Shown piece after piece: positions 6,453 to 15,764 of a stretch of 27,102 bases of DNA (its first letter is position 1; each line of letters starts with the position of its first letter). This DNA is from a virus, in the IMG/VR virus record IMGVR_UViG_3300033153_005706, positions 1 through 27,102 of that record; one strand, given 5' to 3'. The position numbers were made by a program, and so were the translations under genes. The notes under the pieces were generated by a model. It made no database searches, was not told the origin of the DNA, and worked only from the letters and a program-made list of their open reading frames with translations.

Positions 6453-8606
6453 ATGGCAGATGCAGCGGCAGAACTATTTATACGGATTGAGGCAGACATG
6501 GCCGACCTTAAGCGCGAGCTTAAGGGTGCTGGAAAGGCTGCCAAGCGCGCCACTGACGGCATCAAGCAAGGCTTTGCTAAGGCTGGCATGGCGGCTAGCG
6601 GTATGGCTGGCAAGCTGGCAAAGGTTGGCATTGCTGCCGCTGGCATTGCTGCTGCATTTGTGAGCGTTCGCACGGCTATGAAAACACTTGAAGAAGTGGA
6701 TGCTTTGGCGAAGACTTCCGACCGCTTAGGCATTACAACTAAAAAACTGGCAGGGCTTCAACTTGCCGCTGAACTCACCGGCGGCAGTGTTAGCGGCCTC
6801 TCCACATCGTTGCAGATGGCTGCTCGCAATATATCAGATGCAGCAGATGGCACGGGTACAGCATCGGATGCGCTTAAGAAAATGGGCATAGATGCAAAAG
6901 AGCTGCAGGCGCTGAGCCCCGATAAACAGCTAGCGGCAATAGCTGATGGAATGAATAAGTTAGGAACGCAGGGCGAAAAAGTGTCCGCTTCAATGGACAT
7001 ATTCGGACGCAGTGGCGCGGATATGGTCAACATGCTTGCGGGTGGATCGAAGGCCCTAGAGGATGCGGCAAAAAAAGCGGAGGCATTCGGCCTAGCAATA
7101 TCCCGCCAAGATGCTGCAGGCATTGAGGGCCTTAATGATGCGCTCACAATGATGGGGTCGCTCTTTGATGGAATCGCCCGCAAGTTCATTGCGGATCTTG
7201 CCCCGTCCATTGAGGCGCTTGTGACGATGACGACCAATTGGGGATTATCGGTAGCGACTACTGGCGACATGACGGACACCGTAATTGACGCCATAGGAAC
7301 TGGCATCAAGTGGCTTGGAAATATCACCGCTGGCATGGCCGTTATCTGGGACGGCATCAAGGTTGCTATCGGCAGCGTATCCGTTGCCTTTTGGTCAACA
7401 GCAAAAGTGGTGGCACAGGTTGTCGCTATAATAAAAGACAAGTACAATGCGCTGGACAATTACATAGGATGGGTGGCTTCTGGCTGGGGGTCCATGTTTG
7501 AGGCGGTATGGCAGGGCATCGTGCAATCGCTTGGCTCTGCTACTGAGTCAATGATGGGCATAATGGGCAGGGCAATGCGTAGCATGGGCGAGACTATTGC
7601 CAGCACAGGCATCAAGGGCGTGGCAGATTTAGGGCGCAGCATTCAAAACGCCGGTGGCGATATGATAGTAATGGGAGTGAGGGCCAAACAGGCAATCGGC
7701 GGCGACCTCGCAGGCGCCCTTGCTGATGTTGACGAAAAAGCCAAGGGGGCTAACGCGGCACTCGCAAACCTCACCTCTCTGAAAATGCCCGCAATTGATA
7801 CGAGCACTATCGACGCAAATATAAAAGAAGCTCAGCGTTTCACGCAAGAGTCAGCCTCAGACCTACGAACCTCTGTTGATGCAGCCCGCCCAGACGAAGA
7901 AGGCAACACTGTAGGCGATAAGATGCGTACTCAGTTTCAAGACCTCGTTGCAGCAAACGAAGAGCGCAATGCGCTTGTTGCTGAGACTGTTGCCGCAGGG
8001 CGCGAGGCGGCGGCGGTGGCAACTGCCGAGGCAGACGCATCGACGGAAGAGGGGGCCAAGCGGCACGAAGCAAACCTTTCTACCATCAAAAAAGAAGGCG
8101 ACGACACCCGCGTTAAGTTCACCGACTTAACAGGTAATCAGCAGCTTTCTCTTGTCGGCGATACGCTGGGCCAGATCGCCAGCGTAATGGACAAGGAAAA
8201 TAAAACACAGTTCAAAATTGCCAAGGCCGCTGGCATTGCGCAGGCGACCATAAGCACATTCCAAGGCGTTAATAATGCGCTAGCTAATGTTCCGTACCCG
8301 TTCAATTTTGTAGCAGCGGCTACCGTTGCGGCAGCTGGGATTGCCAATGTATCCAAGATAAGCCAACAGCAGTTTGGCGGTGGTGGTGGCGGTGGGGCAT
8401 CTGCTGGCGGCGCTCCAGCGGGCGGAGGCGGCGGCAGTGGTGGTGGTGGTGGTGGTACGCCAAACGCAGAAGCGGCGCCACAGCAAACACAATTCAATAT
8501 TGGTCTTACTGGCTCAAGTTTCAGCGGCGAGCAGGTACGGGCCTTGATTGGTGAGATAAACGACCAAACTGACGACAATGTAGAACTGAGGGCCACAGTC
8601 CAATGA
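6453..8606 (+). CDS. Tail tape measure protein
   Basis: The 717-residue protein begins AELFIRIEADMADLKRELKG, the usual tape measure opening, followed by long Ala-rich helices and a hydrophobic stretch (about 56-72). It contains the widespread DRLGITTKKLAGLQLAAELT and ASMDIFGRSGADMVNML blocks. A second hydrophobic part lies near residues 590-640, followed by a glycine-rich linker and a C-terminal end typical of the family. It sets tail length: at about 0.15 nm per residue the tail would be near 110 nm (inference). It overlaps the next gene by four bases. Confidence 0.95.
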   Translation: MADAAAELFIRIEADMADLKRELKGAGKAAKRATDGIKQGFAKAGMAASGMAGKLAKVGIAAAGIAAAFVSVRTAMKTLEEVDALAKTSDRLGITTKKLAGLQLAAELTGGSVSGLSTSLQMAARNISDAADGTGTASDALKKMGIDAKELQALSPDKQLAAIADGMNKLGTQGEKVSASMDIFGRSGADMVNMLAGGSKALEDAAKKAEAFGLAISRQDAAGIEGLNDALTMMGSLFDGIARKFIADLAPSIEALVTMTTNWGLSVATTGDMTDTVIDAIGTGIKWLGNITAGMAVIWDGIKVAIGSVSVAFWSTAKVVAQVVAIIKDKYNALDNYIGWVASGWGSMFEAVWQGIVQSLGSATESMMGIMGRAMRSMGETIASTGIKGVADLGRSIQNAGGDMIVMGVRAKQAIGGDLAGALADVDEKAKGANAALANLTSLKMPAIDTSTIDANIKEAQRFTQESASDLRTSVDAARPDEEGNTVGDKMRTQFQDLVAANEERNALVAETVAAGREAAAVATAEADASTEEGAKRHEANLSTIKKEGDDTRVKFTDLTGNQQLSLVGDTLGQIASVMDKENKTQFKIAKAAGIAQATISTFQGVNNALANVPYPFNFVAAATVAAAGIANVSKISQQQFGGGGGGGASAGGAPAGGGGGSGGGGGGTPNAEAAPQQTQFNIGLTGSSFSGEQVRALIGEINDQTDDNVELRATVQ

Positions 8607-9370
8607 GCATATGCGCGCTTCCTGCCATCCTGTACGATAACGCCGCAAGAGACGCTGGTGTGTCTCCCGTTTATTCTGGATCCATCGTGTCGGGCTTTGA
8701 GCCGATCAATGCAAGCGACTGGCGCGACTTCTCGCTATTCCGCGCGGCATCTGGCACATCGACCCTTGATTATGCAATGGCCCAAGATCGCGCTATTGAT
8801 TCCGCGTGCATCTATCTGGCGACCATTTGCGCAGGAACAATTACGCTGCAGTATGAGAGTTCGCCAGCGGTCTATACCACACTCGCAACATGGAACAATG
8901 CATCGGTTGGCGTGCATATGCAGCAGCTCGCATCTGTGACGGTACTGGCTGGCCGCAATGTTCGCTGGTTGTTTAGCCTCACTGGCCTCACTGATATTCG
9001 ACAGCTTGCCGCAGGGCCTGCGTTGATCATACCCATAGGGCAACGCTCTGGCCTCAATCCTCCCACGCTCACGCAAGGCATCGTGGTCAACAATACCATA
9101 GCGACCAATGGCAGCATTATAGGCCGCAGCATCCGCCGTATGGATCGCAAGACGCAGCTTAGCATTGAATACATCACGCCCGATTATGTGCGAACCACAT
9201 GGGAAGCATTCGCGCAGCATGCCGTCACCAAGGCATTCTTTTACTCATGGGATTATCAAACATACCCCGATGAGGTAACAATGAGCATCGCCGAGAGTAT
9301 CGGCGCTCCCGAGAACATGCCAAATCCGCGATTTATGAAAGTTGATTGGCCTTTGAGGCATCTAGTGTAA
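8603..9370 (+). CDS. Tail tip protein following the tape measure (distal-tail-like by position)
   Basis: The 255-residue protein shows beta-rich, carbohydrate-binding-like patterns in the first half (DRAIDSACIYLATICAGTIT, TTLATWNNASVGVHMQQLAS, VRWLFSLTG). The second half includes IIGRSIRRMDRKTQLSIEYI and a WEAFAQHAVTKAFFYSWD block resembling proteins that replace baseplate subunits. Position right after the tape measure and before the Cys-rich hub-like gene suggests a distal tail or tip ring subunit. I do not assign it to a named family. The start overlaps the tape measure stop (ATGA). Confidence 0.75.
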   Translation: MSICALPAILYDNAARDAGVSPVYSGSIVSGFEPINASDWRDFSLFRAASGTSTLDYAMAQDRAIDSACIYLATICAGTITLQYESSPAVYTTLATWNNASVGVHMQQLASVTVLAGRNVRWLFSLTGLTDIRQLAAGPALIIPIGQRSGLNPPTLTQGIVVNNTIATNGSIIGRSIRRMDRKTQLSIEYITPDYVRTTWEAFAQHAVTKAFFYSWDYQTYPDEVTMSIAESIGAPENMPNPRFMKVDWPLRHLV

Positions 9371-11259
9371 TGGCTTACGATGATGTAAAAAAAGAGTTTG
9401 GTCGTGAGCCAGTCTATTATATCGAAATAGACGCGGATTATTGCGGCAATACTTACGGGACAGGTCTATGTACGGCTATTGGCACAGGGCCATTCAAGTG
9501 TTTTAACACATTCAAGACCTGCCAAGATACGCCACACTTTGCCAATCAAATAAAAGTCTATCGTTTTGCAAGCAAGCGCATTGATGAACTGCAACAGGCG
9601 GGCGATGCCGTTACTTTTCCAACGCTGCAAACAATAGGCACCACCCCGACGAAGCTTGATCCAAGCAACGGGCTCGGTGCTCGCTCTACGCTCAAGCTGA
9701 GCGTAGCAGATCACCCGTGGACAGATGCAGGCATAGACCCTTATCTTTCTGAGCGCACAGAAGATGCAGATGCCATCGGCAGCTTTTGGGGCAAGTGGCT
9801 GGCTCGCAATCCATACTATGAGGGCCGAGGCATACGGGTATGGACGGGCTACCTTACAGATGAGGGTCTATTTGATCAATCTAATTTTATAGAGCGCGCT
9901 TATTTGCTGCACAAAATATCTGGCCCAGATGCATCGGGCAAGGTGATGATCGAAGCAAAAGACCCGCTCAAGCGTGCCGATAACGAGAAATCACAATGGC
10001 CGCCTGCGCCAGAGGTAACACTCACGGCAGATATTGGCGACTCAACAACGATTATAGCCGTTGATGATTCTGCGCCTATATCCGCATGGCTGGCCCGCAC
10101 GCCAACGCAAGAGTATATCCGCATAGATGATGAGATTATGCGCGTGACTGCTGCCGCTGGCAATTCGCTCACGGTGGTGCGCGCAAGTATGCCGCTATTT
10201 TATCAAGCCAACTCTAATATTGCTGAGGATCACGACGACGGCGCAAGCGTGCAGCTTTGCTACCTCTACGAAAACGAGAGGATCGACCATGTAATTGAAC
10301 AGCTACTAAATGAAGCATCGGGCATCCCGCTAAGCTTCCTGCCTGTTGCCGACTGGCAAGCAGTCATTCTTGATTCGGGTTATGAAACCTATGAAATGAA
10401 CACACTGCTTGTTGAGACAAAGGGCGTAAAAGATCTGCTGCAAGAGCTGACCAAGCTCAATGTCATGATATGGTGGGATGAGCGCGCACAGCAAGTCAAG
10501 ATGGGCACGCTACTGCCGACCTCTGCGAGTGGCGATGTATACAACGAAGACACGCACATTATTGATAAAAGCGTCGGGGTAACGCTGGATGTAAAGGGGC
10601 GACTATCGCGGGTATGGTTCGCTTATGGGCACCGCAACCCCACGCAAAAACTTGATGAACTCGTTAACTTCTCAGCCGTTGAAATCCGTATTGATGACGA
10701 TGCAGAAAGCGAAAACGAGTACGGGCAAAAGCGTGTGCATAAGATCATGAGCCGATGGCTCACGGGAACGCAGCGACCTATCGCTGGCGAAATATCGGGG
10801 CGCATACTCGTTGATAAGCGAGACACTAAAGCCACGATTACCATTAAGCTTGATCCAAAGGACGATGATCAATGGACAGGCGACACGATCACCGTCGAGA
10901 CACGGCAACGCCAAGATAAATTCGGCAGGCCAGTGAATGCCAATTACTTGATTTTGCAGGCCACTGAAAACCTCAAGGCCAATGGCGTTGAGTATAGCTA
11001 TGTACTGCAAGAGCAAGTCACATTTGACCGTACTGGCGTAATAACTCCAGACACAAACCCAGAGGTCGAGCTTGTGGACGGCGGCGAAGGGTTGACCGAT
11101 GGCGGTGAAGAGTTGCACGATGGCGCGCTTGAGCCTACAAATAAATTCCCAGATTATTCGGACGCTTCACAAAATCTAAAAAATCACTATGCTTTTATTG
11201 CATACGACGGGCCTCCTGCTGGATTCTTAGACGGCACAGTGGCATACCAAATATCATAG
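9370..11259 (+). CDS. Tail tip/hub protein with an N-terminal four-cysteine motif
   Basis: I chose the start at 9370 (TAATG overlap); an in-frame ATG at 9346 would add eight residues inside the previous gene. The N-terminal region of this 629-residue protein carries C(GNTYGTGL)C, then C(FNTFKT)C and QDTPHF, a pattern seen in phage tip proteins that may bind a metal or iron-sulfur cluster, as lambda gpL does at its other end. The middle (DDSAPISAWLARTPTQEYIR, IDDEIMRV) is beta-rich. A hub-like region follows with DLLQELTKLNVMIWWDERAQ. It would assemble at the tail end below the tape measure. Confidence 0.8.
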   Translation: MAYDDVKKEFGREPVYYIEIDADYCGNTYGTGLCTAIGTGPFKCFNTFKTCQDTPHFANQIKVYRFASKRIDELQQAGDAVTFPTLQTIGTTPTKLDPSNGLGARSTLKLSVADHPWTDAGIDPYLSERTEDADAIGSFWGKWLARNPYYEGRGIRVWTGYLTDEGLFDQSNFIERAYLLHKISGPDASGKVMIEAKDPLKRADNEKSQWPPAPEVTLTADIGDSTTIIAVDDSAPISAWLARTPTQEYIRIDDEIMRVTAAAGNSLTVVRASMPLFYQANSNIAEDHDDGASVQLCYLYENERIDHVIEQLLNEASGIPLSFLPVADWQAVILDSGYETYEMNTLLVETKGVKDLLQELTKLNVMIWWDERAQQVKMGTLLPTSASGDVYNEDTHIIDKSVGVTLDVKGRLSRVWFAYGHRNPTQKLDELVNFSAVEIRIDDDAESENEYGQKRVHKIMSRWLTGTQRPIAGEISGRILVDKRDTKATITIKLDPKDDDQWTGDTITVETRQRQDKFGRPVNANYLILQATENLKANGVEYSYVLQEQVTFDRTGVITPDTNPEVELVDGGEGLTDGGEELHDGALEPTNKFPDYSDASQNLKNHYAFIAYDGPPAGFLDGTVAYQIS

Positions 11260-11268
11260 GGGCTATGA

Positions 11269-12036
11269 ATGAGCAATAACAATATACCAGACGGCGACAT
11301 TGACGCGGAAAGCCCGCTGACGGAATCGCTGATGACAAGGCTGCGCGATAACCCTATTGCAATAGCGCAAGCATCTGCTGGAGACGCCGAGCCGCCACGT
11401 GTGCGATCTACAGTATCAGGACCAAGCGCCATTGCATCTGATGGCATAGCGGGTGCGATGCTTACCGTTACCGATGATCTGAGCCCCGATGGATTTGGAC
11501 GTATTGTGCGGCCTATAACTCCAGCGGGTAGACAGTTCAGCATAAGAGACACCCTTCGTGAATCAGACTCACCACTCTCGGGTAACTGGGCCAATACAGC
11601 TCCACTTTTAATATGGGAGGCTGGCGTATCTGCCGTAAAGCTCGTTCGTGGCGTTAGGCCAGATTTAGGCGGGCAAATACAAGTCGCTAACGTTAAAGGC
11701 TCAGTGACCCATTATGCATATGTTGACCTAGCGCTGCAAGTTAGCGAATCATCTGAGACTGTTGATCTTTCGCTGAATTGGTATTCTGACAGCATGGATG
11801 GGCAAGGGGTACAACAAGGCATAAAAAGCTACATTATTCCGTCTGATAATTCATGGACAACGATCATTCATTATCCCAGCTACACGAGCCAAAACATATC
11901 ATGGTACATACGCGCTAGAGTATCTAAGAGCGGAGGAGATTACCTTATCGAGTTTGGATATATGCAGGATGATAACGACTGGTCTGCCGGCGTAAACTAT
12001 AGCATAGCGGCGCAGCTAGAGAAAGAGATAAGCTAA
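11269..12036 (+). CDS. Tail-tip-associated protein, probable fibre base
   Basis: A 255-residue protein. The N-terminus, IPDGDIDAESPLTESLMTRL then RDNPIAIAQASAGD, is common in phage tail proteins that follow the hub gene. The C-terminal half is beta-rich and aromatic (YAYVDLALQVSESSETVDLS, ISWYIRARVSKSGGDYLIEF), which suits a small jelly-roll-like domain. A role in attaching or forming fibres is inferred from position and composition. A GGGG site precedes the ATG. Confidence 0.75.
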   Translation: MSNNNIPDGDIDAESPLTESLMTRLRDNPIAIAQASAGDAEPPRVRSTVSGPSAIASDGIAGAMLTVTDDLSPDGFGRIVRPITPAGRQFSIRDTLRESDSPLSGNWANTAPLLIWEAGVSAVKLVRGVRPDLGGQIQVANVKGSVTHYAYVDLALQVSESSETVDLSLNWYSDSMDGQGVQQGIKSYIIPSDNSWTTIIHYPSYTSQNISWYIRARVSKSGGDYLIEFGYMQDDNDWSAGVNYSIAAQLEKEIS

Positions 12037-12049
12037 GAGGGGACAGTCC

Positions 12050-12127
12050 ATGATAAATTTATCACTAATCAATGGAGCGATCACTAAAAGTCAGACGCTC
12101 ACTAAAAGCCACGAGGTGTATACATGA
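12050..12127 (+). CDS. 25-residue small protein between tail genes
   Basis: ATG 12050 follows an AGAGGGGA site, and the frame MINLSLINGAITKSQTLT continues to TGA 12125-12127. That stop overlaps the start of the next gene (ATGA at 12124). Strong binding site, no large gap on either side and a coupled stop favour a translated leader-like peptide, possibly to load ribosomes onto the next gene. The product itself matches nothing I know. A ten-base segment CACTAAAAG-like is repeated within it (12083 and 12100 area). Confidence 0.5.
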   Translation: MINLSLINGAITKSQTLTKSHEVYT

Positions 12128-12888
12128 GCAAAGAACTCTACGCGCTAACAACGACAGCACCAAAGCGCAAGATCCTAAACAGCGATCAAGCCACGCCAAA
12201 CACAAGCGGTGGCACGGGCTATTCAGACCTTGACGATGTGGCGCGGCTGGTGCCTACGGGTACGGCTATCACTGGCGCAGTTAATGTGCTGGCCGACGAA
12301 GGCGCAGGCATGCGGCGGCGCTCGCTTGATGTACGTGCACAGGTTGCGGCAATACCAGATGCCACAGACCCTCCAGAGCAGCTCAGCCTAGAGGATGGCG
12401 ATAAGGTTATTGTCGTCGATGCCGCTAGTGGTGCCGCAGTCAAAAAGATACTCCATGTAGCAAATGGCGGACTCTATACGAGTTTTGACGCTCCTTCGCC
12501 ACCGAGCCATACGCTTGCCGCAGGCGTTCCAGAAATACTCACAGACTGGGACGGTGCATTTTCTGACCCAGTAAACGTGACAACTAATGCAGCGGCGGGA
12601 ACAATCACGGTTGGCATAGATGGGATATACACCATCACAGCCGGCGTAACGATTGAGTACGATGTCACTGACAGGATGGCGGTTAGTTTTTTTGTAAACG
12701 GGGTGCTGAGTATTGGCAATAGCGGCACAGGCTTTCGCGACAAGGGCGTTGATGTTCAGAATGTCGGCCTGTTTTTTGTTGGGCAGCTATCCGCTGGGGA
12801 TGTTATAAGCATACGCGTGGAGGCTGTTGCCGTGGGCGGCCCCATGACTCAAATGGCTGGGCATTTCTTTGTAAGGAGATCCGTATAA
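12124..12888 (+). CDS. Putative receptor-binding/tail fibre protein with C1q-like jelly-roll end
   Basis: A 254-residue protein. After a charged, turn-rich N-terminal half that likely attaches to the tail, the C-terminal part (about 155-254) reads GIYTITAGVTIEYDVTDRMA, VSFFVNGVLSIGNSGTGF, VGLFFVGQLSAGDVISIRVE. This matches the strand pattern of C1q/TNF-like trimeric jelly rolls often found at fibre tips. It would contact the host surface. It overlaps the next gene by one base (TAATG). Confidence 0.7.
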   Translation: MSKELYALTTTAPKRKILNSDQATPNTSGGTGYSDLDDVARLVPTGTAITGAVNVLADEGAGMRRRSLDVRAQVAAIPDATDPPEQLSLEDGDKVIVVDAASGAAVKKILHVANGGLYTSFDAPSPPSHTLAAGVPEILTDWDGAFSDPVNVTTNAAAGTITVGIDGIYTITAGVTIEYDVTDRMAVSFFVNGVLSIGNSGTGFRDKGVDVQNVGLFFVGQLSAGDVISIRVEAVAVGGPMTQMAGHFFVRRSV

Positions 12889-13469
12889 TGACATCAGACA
12901 ACGGCTCAAACATTGATGACGGCCCATGCCCAGAGCACCCAGAGGACGCGAAGGCATGGATGCGCGCGCGCGAGGCACAGCAAAAGCTCAAGAATCAAAG
13001 TGAAACGCATGAAATAGAAATAGATAAACTCAAGGCAGGGTATGATGACCACAGATCCAGCATAAGCGAATCGGTAGACAGAATAAGAGTTATGGAATTG
13101 AATCAAGAACAGATACTGAAAACGATTGAAGGCGTGAGTGATAATATCGACGAAATGCGCGGCGAAATAAAAGAATATAATAGCCGTCTTGCCGATGGCT
13201 CAAATAAGTTCAGCTTAATGGAAAAGCAAATAGGCGATCTTGAGGACGATAAAATACAGCGCGAACAGTTCGCCCGTGATATACGCAAGGCCCTGCTTAT
13301 TTATATTCTGCCGTTCATTTTATTATCTGCGCTTATCGTGGCCGCTGGCAGTTTTGGGTTTAGCGTTGAGCGCAAGGGAGCAAGCGATGCGGGGAACAAT
13401 AAAGGCTCATGGTATTATCAGCAAAAAAAAGATCAGCGTATGCCTGTGGAAAACAACAAGGCCCGTTGA
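12888..13469 (+). CDS. XhlA-like coiled-coil membrane protein
   Basis: A 193-residue protein. Residues about 20-130 are a charged coiled coil (KLKNQSETHEIEIDKLKAG, IDEMRGEIKEYNSRL). A single membrane segment (about 136-158: LLIYILPFILLSALIVAAGS) follows, then a short polar tail. This layout is shared by XhlA/haemolysin-type phage proteins that assist holins, and by other phage membrane proteins. No endolysin lies next to it, so a lysis role is a guess. ATG overlaps the previous stop. Confidence 0.7.
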   Translation: MTSDNGSNIDDGPCPEHPEDAKAWMRAREAQQKLKNQSETHEIEIDKLKAGYDDHRSSISESVDRIRVMELNQEQILKTIEGVSDNIDEMRGEIKEYNSRLADGSNKFSLMEKQIGDLEDDKIQREQFARDIRKALLIYILPFILLSALIVAAGSFGFSVERKGASDAGNNKGSWYYQQKKDQRMPVENNKAR

Positions 13470-13602
13470 TTACATAATTAAGTATGAAGCAATGGGCCTT
13501 GGCACACAAAGCCAGAACGCGCCTCTCTTGCACTGGGGGGCAGACCTCGCTATGCTGTCGCTATCAAATGGATGGCGGCCCAGCACCACCAGCACCACCT
13601 AA
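13387..13602 (+). CDS. Small phage protein overlapping the coiled-coil membrane gene
   Basis: A 71-residue frame starts at ATG 13387 with AAGGGAG seven to eight bases upstream, inside the last third of the preceding gene and in another frame. It contains APLLHWGADLALMS-like residues (actual: APLLHWGADLAMLSLSNGW), a pattern I associate with small conserved phage proteins next to fibre genes. It ends RPSTTSTT. The 133 bases beyond the stop of the previous gene are otherwise unexplained, which supports it. Function unknown. Confidence 0.55.
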   Translation: MRGTIKAHGIISKKKISVCLWKTTRPVDYIIKYEAMGLGTQSQNAPLLHWGADLAMLSLSNGWRPSTTSTT

Positions 13603-13645
13603 GACGGTTAATCCGTAAACCATCTACATGAATGAGGTAATGAAT

Positions 13646-15202
13646 ATGCAAAAAAGAATGCCGTTCCGTATCGCCCGTTCTGTCGCTCGCTCTGTCGCCA
13701 ACAGTATCTCTCGATCTATTTCGTATAGCAAACAATTAGTGGGGGATGTCTTGTCTACCTCGCTGATTAAAGACTTAGTTGATGTAGAGGAAAACATAGC
13801 GACATTCTCACGCAATAGCACAGCAACAGTCATCGACTTCGAGGGATTGAGGAGAAAATGTATTGCTGGCGAAGCACGCTTTGGGGGCGTGCGTAGAGTC
13901 CAGAACCTAGAGCCTGACCCCGAGTACGGCGGGCCGTGGACTTCGGCTGGCGGCGGTGTTACCGTGAATAATGATGACACATATTTGGGTGAACGTTGCG
14001 TCTCTGTGACATACCCAACGGGGGCGCAGGGCTGGGGGCAGCGGGCTTATGGCGGGTCTTCAGCTATCTCGTCAGGGACCCGCATCACGGGTCGTTTCAG
14101 AATGGCCGCTAGTCGCAATCTTACGGGCATAGAATCACTAAGAACCTTCTTTGTAACTGCGGGTGGAGCCTTGAACCTTTCAGTTGATTCATCTGATACG
14201 ATAACAGCCTTTAAAGATTATGGGCTTGCCTCTATCGCTGTTCCTAGCGGTACCGTAGAGTTTACATCAATGGTCTATAGCGGTATCCCACTTACATCAC
14301 CTCTTACTGTGTATTACTTACACAAACAGTATGAAAATATCACGGGTCAAGCAAGTCGAGTGACAGGTGAATTTACACCGTCTGTCGAATACCATCTTAC
14401 GGAGAACGGAACAACTATTGTTGGTGGTCTGGCTGGTGTAATTGTTGATGGTGTAGGCGCAGATATAACAACAGCCAAAGGCGTGTTGATCGAACCTCAG
14501 CGCACCAATCTATTCTTAACTCCTGAGGCTCCGGTAACTCAAACGGTCCCTGTTGTCAGCGGCACAAAGTATACCGTCTCGATAAAAGGGACGGGTAGCG
14601 TGGTCTTATCTGATGCTGGTGCTGGGACGGTGATAGAGGGCAGTGATGTTACCATTACTGCTGGGAGCACAAGCCTTGTATGCACCGTCAGCGGCACCGT
14701 AGACCTTGCGCAGGTGGAGTCAGGTATTTTTTCCACATCGTTTATTTTTGGAGGTACGCGCCTGCCCGATCTTTTAGAGTATAATATTTCAGCAGGATTC
14801 CCACAATCGTTTATTATCGAAATGGATGTAACTCCAGTTGCCGACGGTGCGGATTATACGTGGAATGAGTTTATATTTTTTGGCACAGAAGACTCTAGAG
14901 GTTCAAGCTACGAAATAATGGTGCGTGGGGATAATTTCTCTTACGGTACGGGCTCTCTGACAAGTGGCATCGTTGCATATATCGACAAGGCAGATTTGTC
15001 AAAGGGAGTTAAGGCGCATTGGTCTTTTTCGTTTACAGGAGAAGCGTCAGGTGCTCGAATTATAATTAAAAAAGATAACATAGAAAAGTTAAATGTGTGG
15101 AAGGCCGGAGCCTTTGACCATTCAAATACAGGCAATATAGCAATAGGCTCACACGGCGGCAATGTAGCCTCAGCCAATATCAAAAATATAATCATAAAAT
15201 AA
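13646..15202 (+). CDS. Tail fibre / host-recognition protein
   Basis: The start at 13646 is favoured by GAGGT seven bases upstream; ATGs at 13628 and 13640 are in frame but poorly spaced. The 518-residue protein has a basic N-terminus and then ATFSRNSTATVIDFEGLRRK and GVLIEPQRTNLFL, a signature pair of phage fibre/tailspike proteins. Ser- and Thr-rich beta segments follow, including VDLAQVESGIFSTSFIFGG. The C-terminal 150 residues (FIIEMDVTPVADGADYTWNE, IIIKKDNIEKLNVWKAG) resemble a concanavalin-like sandwich. A surface-glycan role is inferred from the family. Confidence 0.75.
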   Translation: MQKRMPFRIARSVARSVANSISRSISYSKQLVGDVLSTSLIKDLVDVEENIATFSRNSTATVIDFEGLRRKCIAGEARFGGVRRVQNLEPDPEYGGPWTSAGGGVTVNNDDTYLGERCVSVTYPTGAQGWGQRAYGGSSAISSGTRITGRFRMAASRNLTGIESLRTFFVTAGGALNLSVDSSDTITAFKDYGLASIAVPSGTVEFTSMVYSGIPLTSPLTVYYLHKQYENITGQASRVTGEFTPSVEYHLTENGTTIVGGLAGVIVDGVGADITTAKGVLIEPQRTNLFLTPEAPVTQTVPVVSGTKYTVSIKGTGSVVLSDAGAGTVIEGSDVTITAGSTSLVCTVSGTVDLAQVESGIFSTSFIFGGTRLPDLLEYNISAGFPQSFIIEMDVTPVADGADYTWNEFIFFGTEDSRGSSYEIMVRGDNFSYGTGSLTSGIVAYIDKADLSKGVKAHWSFSFTGEASGARIIIKKDNIEKLNVWKAGAFDHSNTGNIAIGSHGGNVASANIKNIIIK

Positions 15203-15222
15203 CAACAACAAGGAGAGACATC

Positions 15223-15540
15223 ATGGGCGGCACAGACAGAAATATAGGAACGCTGACGGCAGACGGCTCGACAGAGTGGTATCCGATACGATCCGTTGAT
15301 CGTTCTTCTAGAGGATCCGTTACCATTGCGGTCGAGGGCTCATTTGGTGGGGGGGCCATAGCAATCGAAGGTGCGCGCTCTGACGGAGGCGAGCCTCTTA
15401 ATTTAGGCGATGGCGCCACTCTTGATTCTAGCGGCGCGGTGATTTTAGACTTTCCCGCGCTGTCCGCCGGAAATGAATGGCATATTCGCGTGACGCTAAC
15501 AGGGGCAACAGCGCCATCGTTGTCGTCATATATAGCATGA
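15223..15540 (+). CDS. Small beta-rich protein after the fibre gene
   Basis: A 105-residue protein with a very strong site (AAGGAG) before ATG 15223. The sequence is Ser/Gly rich and beta-like (GSTEWYPIRSVDRSSRGSVT; NEWHIRVTLTGATAPSLSS), with no signal peptide or membrane segment. Such small proteins behind fibre genes may be head- or tail-attached decoration or fibre accessory proteins. I cannot assign a family. It overlaps the next gene by four bases. Confidence 0.65.
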   Translation: MGGTDRNIGTLTADGSTEWYPIRSVDRSSRGSVTIAVEGSFGGGAIAIEGARSDGGEPLNLGDGATLDSSGAVILDFPALSAGNEWHIRVTLTGATAPSLSSYIA

Positions 15541-15764
15541 GGATGACATTTATTTTATTAATTATCTGCTCGCTATGCGGGTGCTCGTACAGGCTTGCCG
15601 TGCCAGAGGATACGATGCGGCATGTAGCCCAGCAAAGCGCTGACTTGGTAGCTGTGGGGCAGGCCCTGCAGACGGGCAACGCATCGCAAGAGGTGCTTGG
15701 TGGCATTGTGGAGGGTAAGGCTCAAGCCATATTAAAGCTTATCGGCTATGAGTGTGAACAATGA
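15537..15764 (+). CDS. Small putative lipoprotein
   Basis: A 75-residue protein. MRMTFILLIICSLCGCSYRL is a short lipoprotein signal with lipobox LCGC, so Cys16 would be lipidated. The mature part is a short helical, Gln/Ala-rich segment (VAQQSADLVAVGQALQTGN). Overlap with the upstream stop (ATGA) and with the next gene (ATGA at 15761) shows an operon. It could be an outer-membrane spanin subunit paired with the next gene's membrane protein, but it lacks the usual proline richness, so this is weak. Confidence 0.6.
   Translation: MRMTFILLIICSLCGCSYRLAVPEDTMRHVAQQSADLVAVGQALQTGNASQEVLGGIVEGKAQAILKLIGYECEQ

Noticed and set aside
6758-7459. 233-residue antisense frame within the tape measure gene
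   Set aside because: Low-complexity Ser/Ala/Pro composition mirrors the sense strand's Ala/Gly codons; no ribosome site and the sense gene is certain.
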